Shown one piece after another: positions 30,069 to 37,863 of a DNA stretch of 64,000 bases (its first letter is position 1; every line of letters starts with the position of its first letter). The position numbers were made by a program, and so were the translations under genes. Below the pieces are notes generated by a model that searched no databases, was not told where the DNA came from, and was given only the letters and a program-made list of their open reading frames with translations. Location of the stretch: the NCBI GenBank assembly GCA_016521575.1, contig JAEKDP010000003.1:248001-312000 (forward strand). Direction: 5' to 3'. Source of the DNA: Rhodobacteraceae bacterium F11138. GTDB lineage: Bacteria > Pseudomonadota > Alphaproteobacteria > Rhodobacterales > Rhodobacteraceae.

Positions 30069-30715
30069 TGCGCCGCCCCGGCAGCATGTGGAGCCTGGAA
30101 GCACTGGGACGCGTGCGTCTGTCGCGGCATTTCTTCATGCGCGATTTCCTGTATTCCGAGACCGCCAATTTTCACCAACGGCAGAACATCCCGGACAACC
30201 CCGATCTGGCAATCGAATGCGGCCGGGCGTTCTGTGAAACCCTGCTGGACCCGCTTGAGGAAACATTCGGACGGGTAGCTGTCCGGTCCGGCTATCGTTC
30301 GGCGGCGTTGAACCGGTATGGCAACCGGAACCGGCTGAACTGCGCGCGCAACAATCACCCACTGGAATGCCATATCTGGGACCGGGGATCGGGCAAGGAC
30401 CGGATCGCAGGGGCCTCGATCGTGGTACCGTGGTTTGCCGATCAATATGCGCAAGGGCGCGACTGGCGCGATCTGGCCTGGTGGCTGCACGACCATCTGG
30501 CGTATTCCGAAATCTGGTTCTTTCCCAAGCTCTGTGCGTTCAATCTGGCGTGGCGCCCGGTGCCTTTGCGCCGGATCGACAGTTACATCGCGCCACGCGG
30601 GCGATTGCTGATCGCCGGGCAGGACCCGGCCGAGCCTGCAGACCAGCGGCAGGCCCGGTATCGTGATTTTCCGCCCTATCGCGGCATCGTGTCACCCATG
30701 ACCGTTCAGTCGTAA
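30068..30715 (+). CDS. Conserved hypothetical protein, possible peptidase M15-like fold
   Basis: Encodes 215 residues. RLSRHFFMRDFLYSETA, CETLLDPLEETFGRVAVRSGYRSAALN and ECHIWDRG recall the order of elements in D-Ala-D-Ala carboxypeptidases of family M15 (a strand ending RSGYRS, then a metal-binding His/Asp motif). The spacing of the His and Asp is not the canonical SxHxxGxAxD, so zinc peptidase activity is uncertain. No signal peptide is visible. It is last in the operon and overlaps the convergent DUF6151 gene by 10 bases. Confidence 0.7.
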   Translation: MRRPGSMWSLEALGRVRLSRHFFMRDFLYSETANFHQRQNIPDNPDLAIECGRAFCETLLDPLEETFGRVAVRSGYRSAALNRYGNRNRLNCARNNHPLECHIWDRGSGKDRIAGASIVVPWFADQYAQGRDWRDLAWWLHDHLAYSEIWFFPKLCAFNLAWRPVPLRRIDSYIAPRGRLLIAGQDPAEPADQRQARYRDFPPYRGIVSPMTVQS

Positions 30716-31284
30716 AGCGCGGCGCGCTCTTCCCGGGTAAGCTGATGCACCGGGGCCGTGGGTTCGCCCGTATCCAGATCGAAGAACGGCGTCTGCCGCC
30801 ACCGCCCCGACAGGCGCGCCGCGCCCATCCGTGTGAAAAAGCGCCAGACCATCACCCCCGCGCCGCGATGTTTCGGCGGGCCGCCCGCTTGTGGCACAAA
30901 CCCGTGCGCGATCACCGGACCCAGCGGGGCCGGATCGGCAATCCGTGCCACCAGCACAGTGGCAAAGGGGATGCCCGGCCTCGCCAGGGTGTTGAACAGC
31001 GGGGCCTTGCAGCAGTCGGCGTACCAACGCAGCGGCCCCTTGGGCCCGAGGCGCAGCACCGCAAGACGATCGGCACCTGTGTCCAGTGTGATCGTGTCCG
31101 GAGTGGTTTGAAACAGATCGACGCCGGTGCCGGAAGGGTCCTGTTGACCGAGATATCTTTCCGCCGCCTGACAGTCTCGGCAATGACAGATCAGATGCGT
31201 GCCCGAGCGCCGCGCCGTCGGGGCAATGTGCCCGCTCACCGTGCCGCAGTTGCAGGAAAATGCCACCGGGCCGGATGAGGACAT
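30706..31284 (-). CDS. DUF6151/GFA-like zinc-binding protein
   Basis: Encodes 192 residues. Cys motifs SCNCGTVSG, CHCRDCQAAERY and YADCCKAPLFN fit a zinc-binding fold related to glutathione-dependent formaldehyde-activating enzyme (GFA/CENP-V). GFA family members bind zinc; this longer branch has no assigned substrate. The start is 12 bases from the phaZ stop and in the same direction, so it may be a downstream passenger of the phaZ transcript. Confidence 0.8.
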   Translation of the reverse strand: MSSSGPVAFSCNCGTVSGHIAPTARRSGTHLICHCRDCQAAERYLGQQDPSGTGVDLFQTTPDTITLDTGADRLAVLRLGPKGPLRWYADCCKAPLFNTLARPGIPFATVLVARIADPAPLGPVIAHGFVPQAGGPPKHRGAGVMVWRFFTRMGAARLSGRWRQTPFFDLDTGEPTAPVHQLTREERAALYD

Positions 31285-31296
31285 GCGCGAAATCCC

Positions 31297-32583
31297 TTAT
31301 TTTGCCGCCACGTTGGAATTGGCGGGTTTCGTGCCGTTCGGGCCGGATGCCTTGCCATTGTTGGCGTCGATGAAGTCCAGGACCAGCGGACGAATGTTGT
31401 TGCGCCAGGATTTGCCGGCAAATATGCCGTAATGCCCTGCGTCCGGCTCGACATGGCTGGCTTTCATGCTGTCCGGCAAGCCGGTGCACAGATCCAGCGC
31501 GGCGATACATTGTCCTGGGGCGGATATGTCGTCATTCGCACCCTCGACGGTCTTGACCGCAACCTTGTTGATCTTGCCGATATCGACCTTGTGACCGTCC
31601 ACGACGAATTCATTCCTGGCGATTTCGCGGCCCTTGAAGACGCGTTCAACCGTGGACAGGTAGAATTCGGCGGTCATATCCATCACCGCGAGATATTCGT
31701 CGTAAAAGCGGTTGTGGGCGTCATGATCCGAAGCCTGCCCGTGCGCGACGCGGGAAATTTGATCCTGGAAGGCCGACGCATGACGTTCGCCATTCATGGA
31801 CACGAAAGAGGCCAGTTGCAGCAGGCCGGGATAAACCATGCGTCCGACGCCGGGATATTTGAATCCGACGCGCTGAATCATGGTTTCTTCAAGCTGTCCC
31901 ATGGTCACCCGGCGGCCGAAATCGGTGACTTCGGTCGGCGTGGCGTCGGGGTCGACGGGGCCGCCGATCAGGGTCAGGCTGCGTGGCTGCGCCTCGGGGT
32001 CCTGTTCGGCCAGATAGGCGGTCGCGGCCAGGGTCAGCGGCGCGGGCTGGCAAACCGCGATGACATGGGTGTCCGGACCCATTTCGCGCATGAAATCAAC
32101 CAGGTACAGGGTGTAGTCTTCGATGTCGAATTTGCCGGCGGACACCGGAATATCGCGCGCGTTGTGCCAGTCGGTGATATAGACATCGCAATCGACCAGC
32201 AGGGATTTTACCGTGCTGCGCAACAAGGTGGCGTAATGTCCCGACATCGGGGCCACCAGCAACACCTTGCGTCCCGCCGGTTTACGTCCGGGAACCGAAA
32301 AATGGATCAGGTCGCCGAACGGGCGTTCGACCACGGTTTGGATGTCGACCAGATGGTCCTTGCCGTCGGCGCAGGTGAAGGTGCGGATGCCCCAGTCGGG
32401 CTTGGTGACCATGCGCGCAAAGGTGCGTTCCGTGACTTCGCCCCAGGCTGCCAGCCAACTCAAGGCAGGGTTTGGAATCATGCTGAAAATGGGATACGAT
32501 GCCATGGACAACGCCGATGCGCCCATCCACTGATTGGTGTTTCGCGCCGTTTCCATAAGGTCGTAGGTGATCATGTAGCGCAT
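31297..32583 (-). CDS. phaZ: Intracellular polyhydroxyalkanoate depolymerase
   Basis: Encodes 428 residues, the usual size of PhaZ1-type depolymerases. The nucleophile is a Cys rather than Ser: VIAVCQPAPLTLA places Cys178 in the family lipase-box-like site. The N-terminal RYMITYDLMETARN and the C-terminal ASHVEPDAGHYGIFAGKSWRNNI (catalytic His) are typical. The enzyme degrades native PHB granules in the cytoplasm to 3-hydroxybutyrate units. It is divergent from phaC, with a PhaR-like half-palindrome in the shared 118-base control region. Confidence 0.96.
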   Translation of the reverse strand: MRYMITYDLMETARNTNQWMGASALSMASYPIFSMIPNPALSWLAAWGEVTERTFARMVTKPDWGIRTFTCADGKDHLVDIQTVVERPFGDLIHFSVPGRKPAGRKVLLVAPMSGHYATLLRSTVKSLLVDCDVYITDWHNARDIPVSAGKFDIEDYTLYLVDFMREMGPDTHVIAVCQPAPLTLAATAYLAEQDPEAQPRSLTLIGGPVDPDATPTEVTDFGRRVTMGQLEETMIQRVGFKYPGVGRMVYPGLLQLASFVSMNGERHASAFQDQISRVAHGQASDHDAHNRFYDEYLAVMDMTAEFYLSTVERVFKGREIARNEFVVDGHKVDIGKINKVAVKTVEGANDDISAPGQCIAALDLCTGLPDSMKASHVEPDAGHYGIFAGKSWRNNIRPLVLDFIDANNGKASGPNGTKPANSNVAAK

Positions 32584-32666
32584 TCCGGGACTCCATACGT
32601 ATCATTTTCGATCCCAGAGGATCGTACCATCCGTCGCTTCGCCCCCCGAAACCGGCGACGCCATTG

Positions 32667-32677
32667 CTGCACAGCGG
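32667..32677. promoter_or_regulatory. PhaR-type operator-like site in the phaZ-phaC divergent region
   Basis: CTGC-ACA-GCGG differs in one base from the CTGC-N3-GCAG consensus reported for PhaR in Paracoccus and Rhodobacter. It lies 24 bases before the phaC start codon. Confidence 0.4.
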
Positions 32678-32701
32678 CGAGACTACGAGGAAATCTTTAA
32701 A

Positions 32702-34516
32702 ATGACAACTACTCACCACGGCGCGAACGAATTGTCTGGCGAACACGTTGAAAGATTGAAGGAAAATCTGGGCAAGATTGAGCTTTTGTCAAAGCGTCTG
32801 GTGGATGTCATGACACACAAGACCCAGCACAAGGCGGCATTGGACGCGCCCAAGCAGGATCTGTTTGCAAAGGCAGCAACCGCCTATTGGGCCGAGGCGA
32901 TGCAAAATCCGGGCAAGATGATCGAGCAACAGATTGCCTATTGGGGCAATTCGGTGAAGCATTTCGCCGAAGCCCAACAGACCCTGGCCCAGGGCAGGTT
33001 TCAGGCCCCGGAAGACCCCGGCCCCCGGGACCGGCGGTTCAGCAATCCGCTGTGGGACAGCCATCCCTATTTCAATTTCATAAAGCGCCAGTATCTGATC
33101 AACGCCGATGCGGTCAAACAGGCGGTGGACAGTGTGCAGGACATGGACGCCAAGGAAAAACAGCGGCTGTCCTATTTCGCCAACCAGATCGTGGACATGA
33201 TGGCCCCGACCAATTTTCTGGCCACCAATCCGGATGCGTTGGAAAGGGCGCTGGAAACCGAAGGTCAGTCGCTGGTGGATGGGTTGGAGAACCTGATTTC
33301 CGATCTCGAAGCGAACAATGGCGAACTGGTGGTGCGTCTGGCGGATGAAAAGGCGTTCGAGTTGGGCGGCAATATCGCGACGACGCCCGGAGAGGTGGTG
33401 TATCGCAACCGGATGATGGAGCTGATCCAATATGCGCCCGCGACGGAAACGGTGCATGAAACCCCGCTGATCGTTTTCCCGCCGTGGATCAACAAATTCT
33501 ATATTCTCGATCTGAAAGCGCAGAACAGCCTGATCAAATGGGTCACCGAACAGGGCTATACGCTGTTTGTGGTCAGTTGGGTCAACCCGGATGAATCCTA
33601 TGCCGACACCGGGATGGAGGACTACATCGAGGACGGCTATCTGGCCGCGATTCGCGAGGTCAAGGCGATTTGCGGCGTAGAGCAGGTCAATGCGGTGGGC
33701 TATTGTATCGCGGGTACAACGCTGGCGCTGACGCTTTCGCTGCTGAAACAGAAGCAGGACAAGTCGATCAAGTCGGCCACCTTTTTCACCGCCCTGACCG
33801 ATTTTGGGGATCAGGGGGAATTCACCCCGTTCCTGACCAATGATTTCATCGACGGCATCGAGGAAGAGGTCAACGAAAAGGGCGTGTTGCGATCCTATAT
33901 CATGGCCCGCACCTTCAGCTATCTGCGGTCTACCGATCTGGTGTATACGCCCGCAATCCGCAGCTACATGATGGGCGAAGCCCCGCCCGCCTTCGATCTG
34001 CTGTACTGGAACGGCGACGGGGCAAACCTGCCCGCCAAGATGGCGCGGCAATATCTGCGCGGGCTGTGCCAGCAGAACAGGTTGACGCAGGGCGGGTTCG
34101 ATCTGGCTGGATACAGGCTCAGGATCAAGGACGTGGATGTGCCTTTGTGTGCCATCGCCTGCCAGACCGATCACATCGCCGCCTGGAAGGATTGTTATCG
34201 CGGGGTTCAGATGATGGGATCGCGCAGCAAGACCTTTATCATGGCGGAATCCGGCCATATCGCCGGCATCGTCAACCCGCCCAGCAAGAACAAGTACGGC
34301 CATTTCACCAATGACGATCTGAAGCTGGACTCCGAAGCATGGCTGAAGGGGGCCGATCGACACGACGGGTCGTGGTGGCCGCGCTGGGAAGCCTGGCTGA
34401 AAAAGCGGTCGGGAAAACAGGTTCCGGCCCGCGAACCCGGCGATTCGACGCATCCGCCGCTGGCTCCGGCACCGGGAACTTATGTCAGGGTCCCCGCAAA
34501 CCTTCGGAATCGTTGA
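32702..34516 (+). CDS. phaC: Class I poly-3-hydroxybutyrate synthase
   Basis: Encodes 604 residues, with GAGGAA about 9 bases before the ATG. The N-terminal PhaC_N domain contains NPLWDSHPYFNFIKRQYL. The lipase-box-like active site VGYCIAGTTLAL places the catalytic Cys at 335. Asp in CQTDHIAAW and His in ESGHIAGIVNPP complete the triad. It polymerises (R)-3-hydroxybutyryl-CoA on granules. Length over 560 residues and the absence of phaE indicate class I. It is followed by the phasin gene, which has its own promoter. Confidence 0.98.
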   Translation: MTTTHHGANELSGEHVERLKENLGKIELLSKRLVDVMTHKTQHKAALDAPKQDLFAKAATAYWAEAMQNPGKMIEQQIAYWGNSVKHFAEAQQTLAQGRFQAPEDPGPRDRRFSNPLWDSHPYFNFIKRQYLINADAVKQAVDSVQDMDAKEKQRLSYFANQIVDMMAPTNFLATNPDALERALETEGQSLVDGLENLISDLEANNGELVVRLADEKAFELGGNIATTPGEVVYRNRMMELIQYAPATETVHETPLIVFPPWINKFYILDLKAQNSLIKWVTEQGYTLFVVSWVNPDESYADTGMEDYIEDGYLAAIREVKAICGVEQVNAVGYCIAGTTLALTLSLLKQKQDKSIKSATFFTALTDFGDQGEFTPFLTNDFIDGIEEEVNEKGVLRSYIMARTFSYLRSTDLVYTPAIRSYMMGEAPPAFDLLYWNGDGANLPAKMARQYLRGLCQQNRLTQGGFDLAGYRLRIKDVDVPLCAIACQTDHIAAWKDCYRGVQMMGSRSKTFIMAESGHIAGIVNPPSKNKYGHFTNDDLKLDSEAWLKGADRHDGSWWPRWEAWLKKRSGKQVPAREPGDSTHPPLAPAPGTYVRVPANLRNR

Positions 34517-34531
34517 GCTTTTAAATTGTTG

Positions 34532-34542
34532 CTGCATTGCAG
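34532..34542. promoter_or_regulatory. PhaR-type operator upstream of the phasin gene
   Basis: CTGC-ATT-GCAG is an exact match to CTGC-N3-GCAG. A second palindrome, CGCTGCAGCG, lies at 34564-34573 within the phasin promoter spacer. Confidence 0.6.
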
Positions 34543-34552
34543 CGAAAAATCC

Positions 34553-34583
34553 TTGAAATGCCGCGCTGCAGCGTGCATATAAT
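34553..34583 (+). promoter_or_regulatory. Sigma70-type promoter of the phasin gene
   Basis: TTGAAA at 34553-34558 and a perfect TATAAT at 34578-34583 are separated by 19 bases. The CGCTGCAGCG palindrome fills the spacer, so a bound PhaR-like repressor would block RNA polymerase. Confidence 0.55.
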
Positions 34584-34634
34584 TCTCATCAACGAGACAC
34601 GGGAACGGCCCGGTCCGAAATGAGGATTAAGACA

Positions 34635-35078
34635 ATGGCAAAGACTCAAGACTTCACCGCTGTCATGAAAGACATGATGGGCGCATTCCCCGTGGACACC
34701 AAAGCCATGGAAGATGCATTCAAGACCCAGGCGACCCTGAACGAAAAACTGTCGAACGTCGCTTTGGAAGCTGCTGAGAAATCCGCCGAGATTTCGAACA
34801 AGTGGACAAAAGACACCATCACCAAGCTGTCGGACATGTCCAAAGCCAAGGCCGAGCCGGCGGACTATGCCAAGTCGATCACGGACTTCGCTTCTGCTTC
34901 TGCTGAAGTTGCCGCCGAAAACATGGCTGCTTTCGCCGAAATCGCGAAAAAAGTTCAGATGGACACCGTCGAGCTGCTGATGGCTGCCGGCAAGGACATC
35001 ACCGAAGATGCAACCGCCGCTGTCAAGAAGGCCACCAACGACGTGACCACCGCAGCGAAAAAAGCGGCCGCCAAGTAA
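34635..35078 (+). CDS. phaP: Phasin, PHB granule-associated protein
   Basis: Encodes 147 residues, mostly amphipathic helix: FTAVMKDMMGAFPVDTKAME, then long Ala/Glu/Lys-rich helices and an Ala-Lys-rich tail (AAKKAAAK). This fits the phasin_2 family, which coats PHB granules and limits their size. The codon choice (many GCT and ACC, few rare codons) suggests strong expression. It has its own promoter with PhaR-type sites and an excellent terminator. A phaR gene is not present in the window. Confidence 0.92.
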   Translation: MAKTQDFTAVMKDMMGAFPVDTKAMEDAFKTQATLNEKLSNVALEAAEKSAEISNKWTKDTITKLSDMSKAKAEPADYAKSITDFASASAEVAAENMAAFAEIAKKVQMDTVELLMAAGKDITEDATAAVKKATNDVTTAAKKAAAK

Positions 35079-35140
35079 GGCCTGCACAAGATAGAGAAAC
35101 GCGAATTTGCGCCAACTCCTCCCAACCGGTGCAATCGCGG

Positions 35141-35168
35141 GGGCAGGTCGAAAGACCTGCCCTTTTTT
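35141..35168 (+). terminator. Rho-independent terminator of phaP
   Basis: GGGCAGGTC and GACCTGCCC form a 9-base stem around GAAA and are followed by TTTTTTG, a textbook terminator 63 bases after the phasin stop. Confidence 0.92.
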
Positions 35169-35327
35169 GTTTGGCGCGATGCTGCGCGATCCGCGGACGC
35201 GCGCGGGCCTGATCTGTGCCTGCGCCGCCTGTCTGCGTCAGACGTGACCGGCTTGATCTGCCCGGCAAGCGCGTTGCTGGACAATGGCACCCCCCTGTGA
35301 CAACACATCACACAACAGGAGACAGCC

Positions 35328-36653
35328 ATGACCACCACCCGTTTTGCACCTTCGCCCACCGGATATATCCACATCGGCAACCTGCGCACCGCGCTGATGA
35401 ATTATCTGATCGCCCGCAAGGCGAATGGCACGTTCATTCTGCGCATTGACGACACTGATCCCGAACGTTCGAAAGAAGAATATGTCGATGCGATCAAGCG
35501 GGATCTGGATTGGCTGGGCCTGCATTGGGACCGCGTCGAACGTCAGTCCCAGCGGTTGGACCGCTATGCCGAAGCCGCCGACCGCCTGCGCGGGATGGGA
35601 CGGTTCTACGAGGCGTTCGAGACGCCGACCGAACTGGATCTCAAGCGCAAGAAGCAGCTGAACATGGGCAAACCGCCGGTCTATGACCGTGCCGCGCTGG
35701 CGCTGAGCGATGCGGAAAAGGATGCGCTGCGGGCGGATCGGGGTCAGGGCGTGTGGCGGTTCCTGTTGCAGCACGAACGCATTGAATGGCAGGATGGCAT
35801 TCTTGGCGATATTTCCATTGATGCGGCCAGCGTCAGCGACCCGGTGTTGATCAAGGCCGATGGTCAGGTGCTGTATACCTTGGCATCGGTGGTGGATGAC
35901 ACGGAAATGGGCGTGACCGACGTGGTGCGCGGATCGGATCATGTGACCAATACCGCCACCCAGATCCAGATCATTCAGGCGTTGGGCGGTGCGGTGCCGA
36001 ATTTTGCGCATCATTCCTTGCTCACCGGTCCCCAGGGCGAAGCGCTCAGCAAACGGTTGGGGGTGCTGGCGCTGCGCGATCTGCGGGAAAGCGGGGTGCA
36101 GCCCAAGGCGGTGCTCAGCCTGATGGCGCGGCTCGGATCATCGGACCCGGTGGAACTGCGCACTGAAATGAGCGAATTGATCGACGGGTTCGACATCACG
36201 CGGTTCGGCAGCGCACCGACCAAGTTCGATGTCGAGGATCTGTATCCGCTGACCGCACGCTATCTGCAGGGATTGCCCCTGTCGGCGGTGCGCGATCATG
36301 TGACGGCTCTGGATGTGCCCGACGATCTGGCCGAACCTTTCTGGCTGATGGCGCGGGACAATATCACCACCCTGGCCGATCTGGGGGAATGGTGGGAGCT
36401 TTGCCGCGACGGGGCCGAACCGCTGGTGGCGGATGAGGATCAGGCGTTTATCGCCCAGGCAATGGATCTGTTGCCCGAAGGCCCGTTTGATACCACCACC
36501 TGGGGCAGTTGGACCTCGGCGGTCAAGGACGCAACGGGGCGCAAGGGCAAGGGCTTGTTCATGCCGTTGCGCAAGGCCGTGACCGGGCGCGAACGCGGCC
36601 CGGACATGGCGACGCTGATGCCGCTGTTGCAGGTGGTGCGCGCCCGTAGCTGA
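35328..36653 (+). CDS. gltX: Glutamyl-tRNA synthetase
   Basis: Encodes 441 residues, with ACAGGAGACAGCC before the ATG. Class I signatures are RFAPSPTGYIHIGNLRTAL (HIGN, 15-18) and EALSKRLG (LSKR, 240-243). The length is shorter than the usual 465-470 residues, as in the second GluRS type that many alphaproteobacteria carry alongside the main one. It may charge tRNA-Glu and, for mischarging, tRNA-Gln, since many of these bacteria rely on GatCAB; which paralogue does which cannot be told here. Confidence 0.95.
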   Translation: MTTTRFAPSPTGYIHIGNLRTALMNYLIARKANGTFILRIDDTDPERSKEEYVDAIKRDLDWLGLHWDRVERQSQRLDRYAEAADRLRGMGRFYEAFETPTELDLKRKKQLNMGKPPVYDRAALALSDAEKDALRADRGQGVWRFLLQHERIEWQDGILGDISIDAASVSDPVLIKADGQVLYTLASVVDDTEMGVTDVVRGSDHVTNTATQIQIIQALGGAVPNFAHHSLLTGPQGEALSKRLGVLALRDLRESGVQPKAVLSLMARLGSSDPVELRTEMSELIDGFDITRFGSAPTKFDVEDLYPLTARYLQGLPLSAVRDHVTALDVPDDLAEPFWLMARDNITTLADLGEWWELCRDGAEPLVADEDQAFIAQAMDLLPEGPFDTTTWGSWTSAVKDATGRKGKGLFMPLRKAVTGRERGPDMATLMPLLQVVRARS

Positions 36654-36747
36654 GGTGGGGCAGGTGCCTGCATGGTCTTTGGGCATGCCCAAGGCCCCTG
36701 CATCGCGTGACGTATTGAACTGCCTGCTTTCAGGCCGCGTCGGGTTT

Positions 36748-37323
36748 TCAGGCGGCGGCGGTCACGATCTGCACGTTCAACTGCTTCAGATGTGTGTCCA
36801 CGAAAGATGTTTCATCCGCTGTCAGCTGGCGATGGCGGGGATAGCGTGGCTCGGCGCGGTCGTTCAGGATCGGCGTGTCCCAGCCCTGCGTGGTGTCAAA
36901 AAACCGGATGGCTCCGTCGGTGCCGAATTCGTGCAGATAACCCTGGACCACCACGTCAAGGTAACTGAGCAGGATCGGATATCGTTTGGCCGGTTGTCTG
37001 TGCCGCGCTTCTGGCACCGCATAGACGGCGACGTCGATATCCGGGCGCAGCCCATGGGTGACGGATCCGTTTGCGGGAATCCGGTCATAGGCCCATTCGC
37101 GCTTGTCCAATGCCTGCCAGTCGCCGTCCGGCACATGGGCGATCATGCCGTCGATGATGCAGCCCGGTGCCGGAATGGCGGTCAGGAACGCAACGGCGCG
37201 CAGATCCGTATGCCGCCAGGCGCGGCACCAGCCGGACAGCTGTGCGGGCTGCGGATCGGCAAAATCATGCGTGGTTCGGTTCACCAGGCTGCCATATCCG
37301 AAAAAGTGGGGCTGCGGCGTCAT
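36748..37323 (-). CDS. Gamma-glutamylcyclotransferase-like protein
   Basis: Encodes 191 residues. The N-terminal FFGYGSLVNRTTHDF contains the YGSL loop that defines the gamma-glutamylcyclotransferase fold. A catalytic Glu is likely in DKREWAYDR. The C-terminal part (GAIRFFDTTQGWDTPILNDRAEPRYPRH) is an extension found in a Rhodobacterales subgroup. It may act on gamma-glutamyl compounds such as glutathione breakdown products. It is divergent from nsrR and shares an Fnr-type site in the 93-base gap. Confidence 0.8.
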   Translation of the reverse strand: MTPQPHFFGYGSLVNRTTHDFADPQPAQLSGWCRAWRHTDLRAVAFLTAIPAPGCIIDGMIAHVPDGDWQALDKREWAYDRIPANGSVTHGLRPDIDVAVYAVPEARHRQPAKRYPILLSYLDVVVQGYLHEFGTDGAIRFFDTTQGWDTPILNDRAEPRYPRHRQLTADETSFVDTHLKQLNVQIVTAAA

Positions 37324-37343
37324 TCGGTCCTGCCTGATCCTGT

Positions 37344-37357
37344 TTGATGTATGTCAA
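37344..37357. promoter_or_regulatory. Fnr/Dnr-type box in the nsrR control region
   Basis: TTGAT-GTAT-GTCAA reads TTGAC-ATAC-ATCAA on the other strand, a close match to the FnrL consensus TTGAC-N4-ATCAA. The flanks extend the dyad to GTTTGA-N6-TCAAAC. It lies 60 bases before the nsrR start and 21 bases before the divergent gene. Confidence 0.6.
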
Positions 37358-37416
37358 ACCGGCTTTTGCCGGGATGTGCGACAAGTTTCAACCAGGTCAG
37401 AGCGAAGAGGGATGCC

Positions 37417-37863
37417 ATGCGAGTCACCAAGCGCACCAATATTGCCGTACAGCTGTTGATGTATTGCGCGGTAAATGTCGACCGGCTGGTGACCAAGGCG
37501 GAAATCGCCGAATGTTGCAATCTGTCCGAAAATCATCTGGCACAGGTGATCAACCAGCTTGGTCGGTTGAAGTATCTGACGACGCAACGGGGCCGGAACG
37601 GAGGCATGAGCCTGGCCCGCAGTGCCGCGGACATCCGCATCGGTGATGTGTTTCGCGATGTCGAGGGCGCGGTGCCCGTGGTCGAGTGTTTTGCCGATGC
37701 GGACAATAGCTGTACGCTGGTATCGGCATGTCGCCTGCGGCTGGCTTTGGCCGATGCGGCGCAGGCGTTTTATGCGTCGCTGGATGATATCACATTGGAT
37801 TCTCTGGTCTGTGGCAACACGGATCTGGTCGGTCTGCTGCAACCTGTGTCCTGTACGCGGTGA
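37417..37863 (+). CDS. nsrR: Rrf2-family nitric oxide-sensing regulator NsrR
   Basis: Encodes 148 residues. The start at 37417 is preceded by GAAGAGGGATGCC and gives MRVTKRTNIAVQLLMYC, the standard Rrf2 opening. The HTH is VTKAEIAECCNLSENHLAQVINQLG and is followed by TQRGRNGGMSLA. Three Cys at 91, 99 and 105 (VECFADADNSC, SACRLRL) are the iron-sulfur ligands of NsrR. It should repress NO-detoxification or denitrification-linked genes until NO destroys the cluster. Targets are not adjacent. Confidence 0.92.
   Translation: MRVTKRTNIAVQLLMYCAVNVDRLVTKAEIAECCNLSENHLAQVINQLGRLKYLTTQRGRNGGMSLARSAADIRIGDVFRDVEGAVPVVECFADADNSCTLVSACRLRLALADAAQAFYASLDDITLDSLVCGNTDLVGLLQPVSCTR

Noticed and set aside
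36677-36690. TTGGGC-AT-GCCCAA palindrome between gltX and the cyclotransferase-like gene
   Set aside because: The loop is only two bases and no T-run follows on either strand, so a terminator call is not supported.
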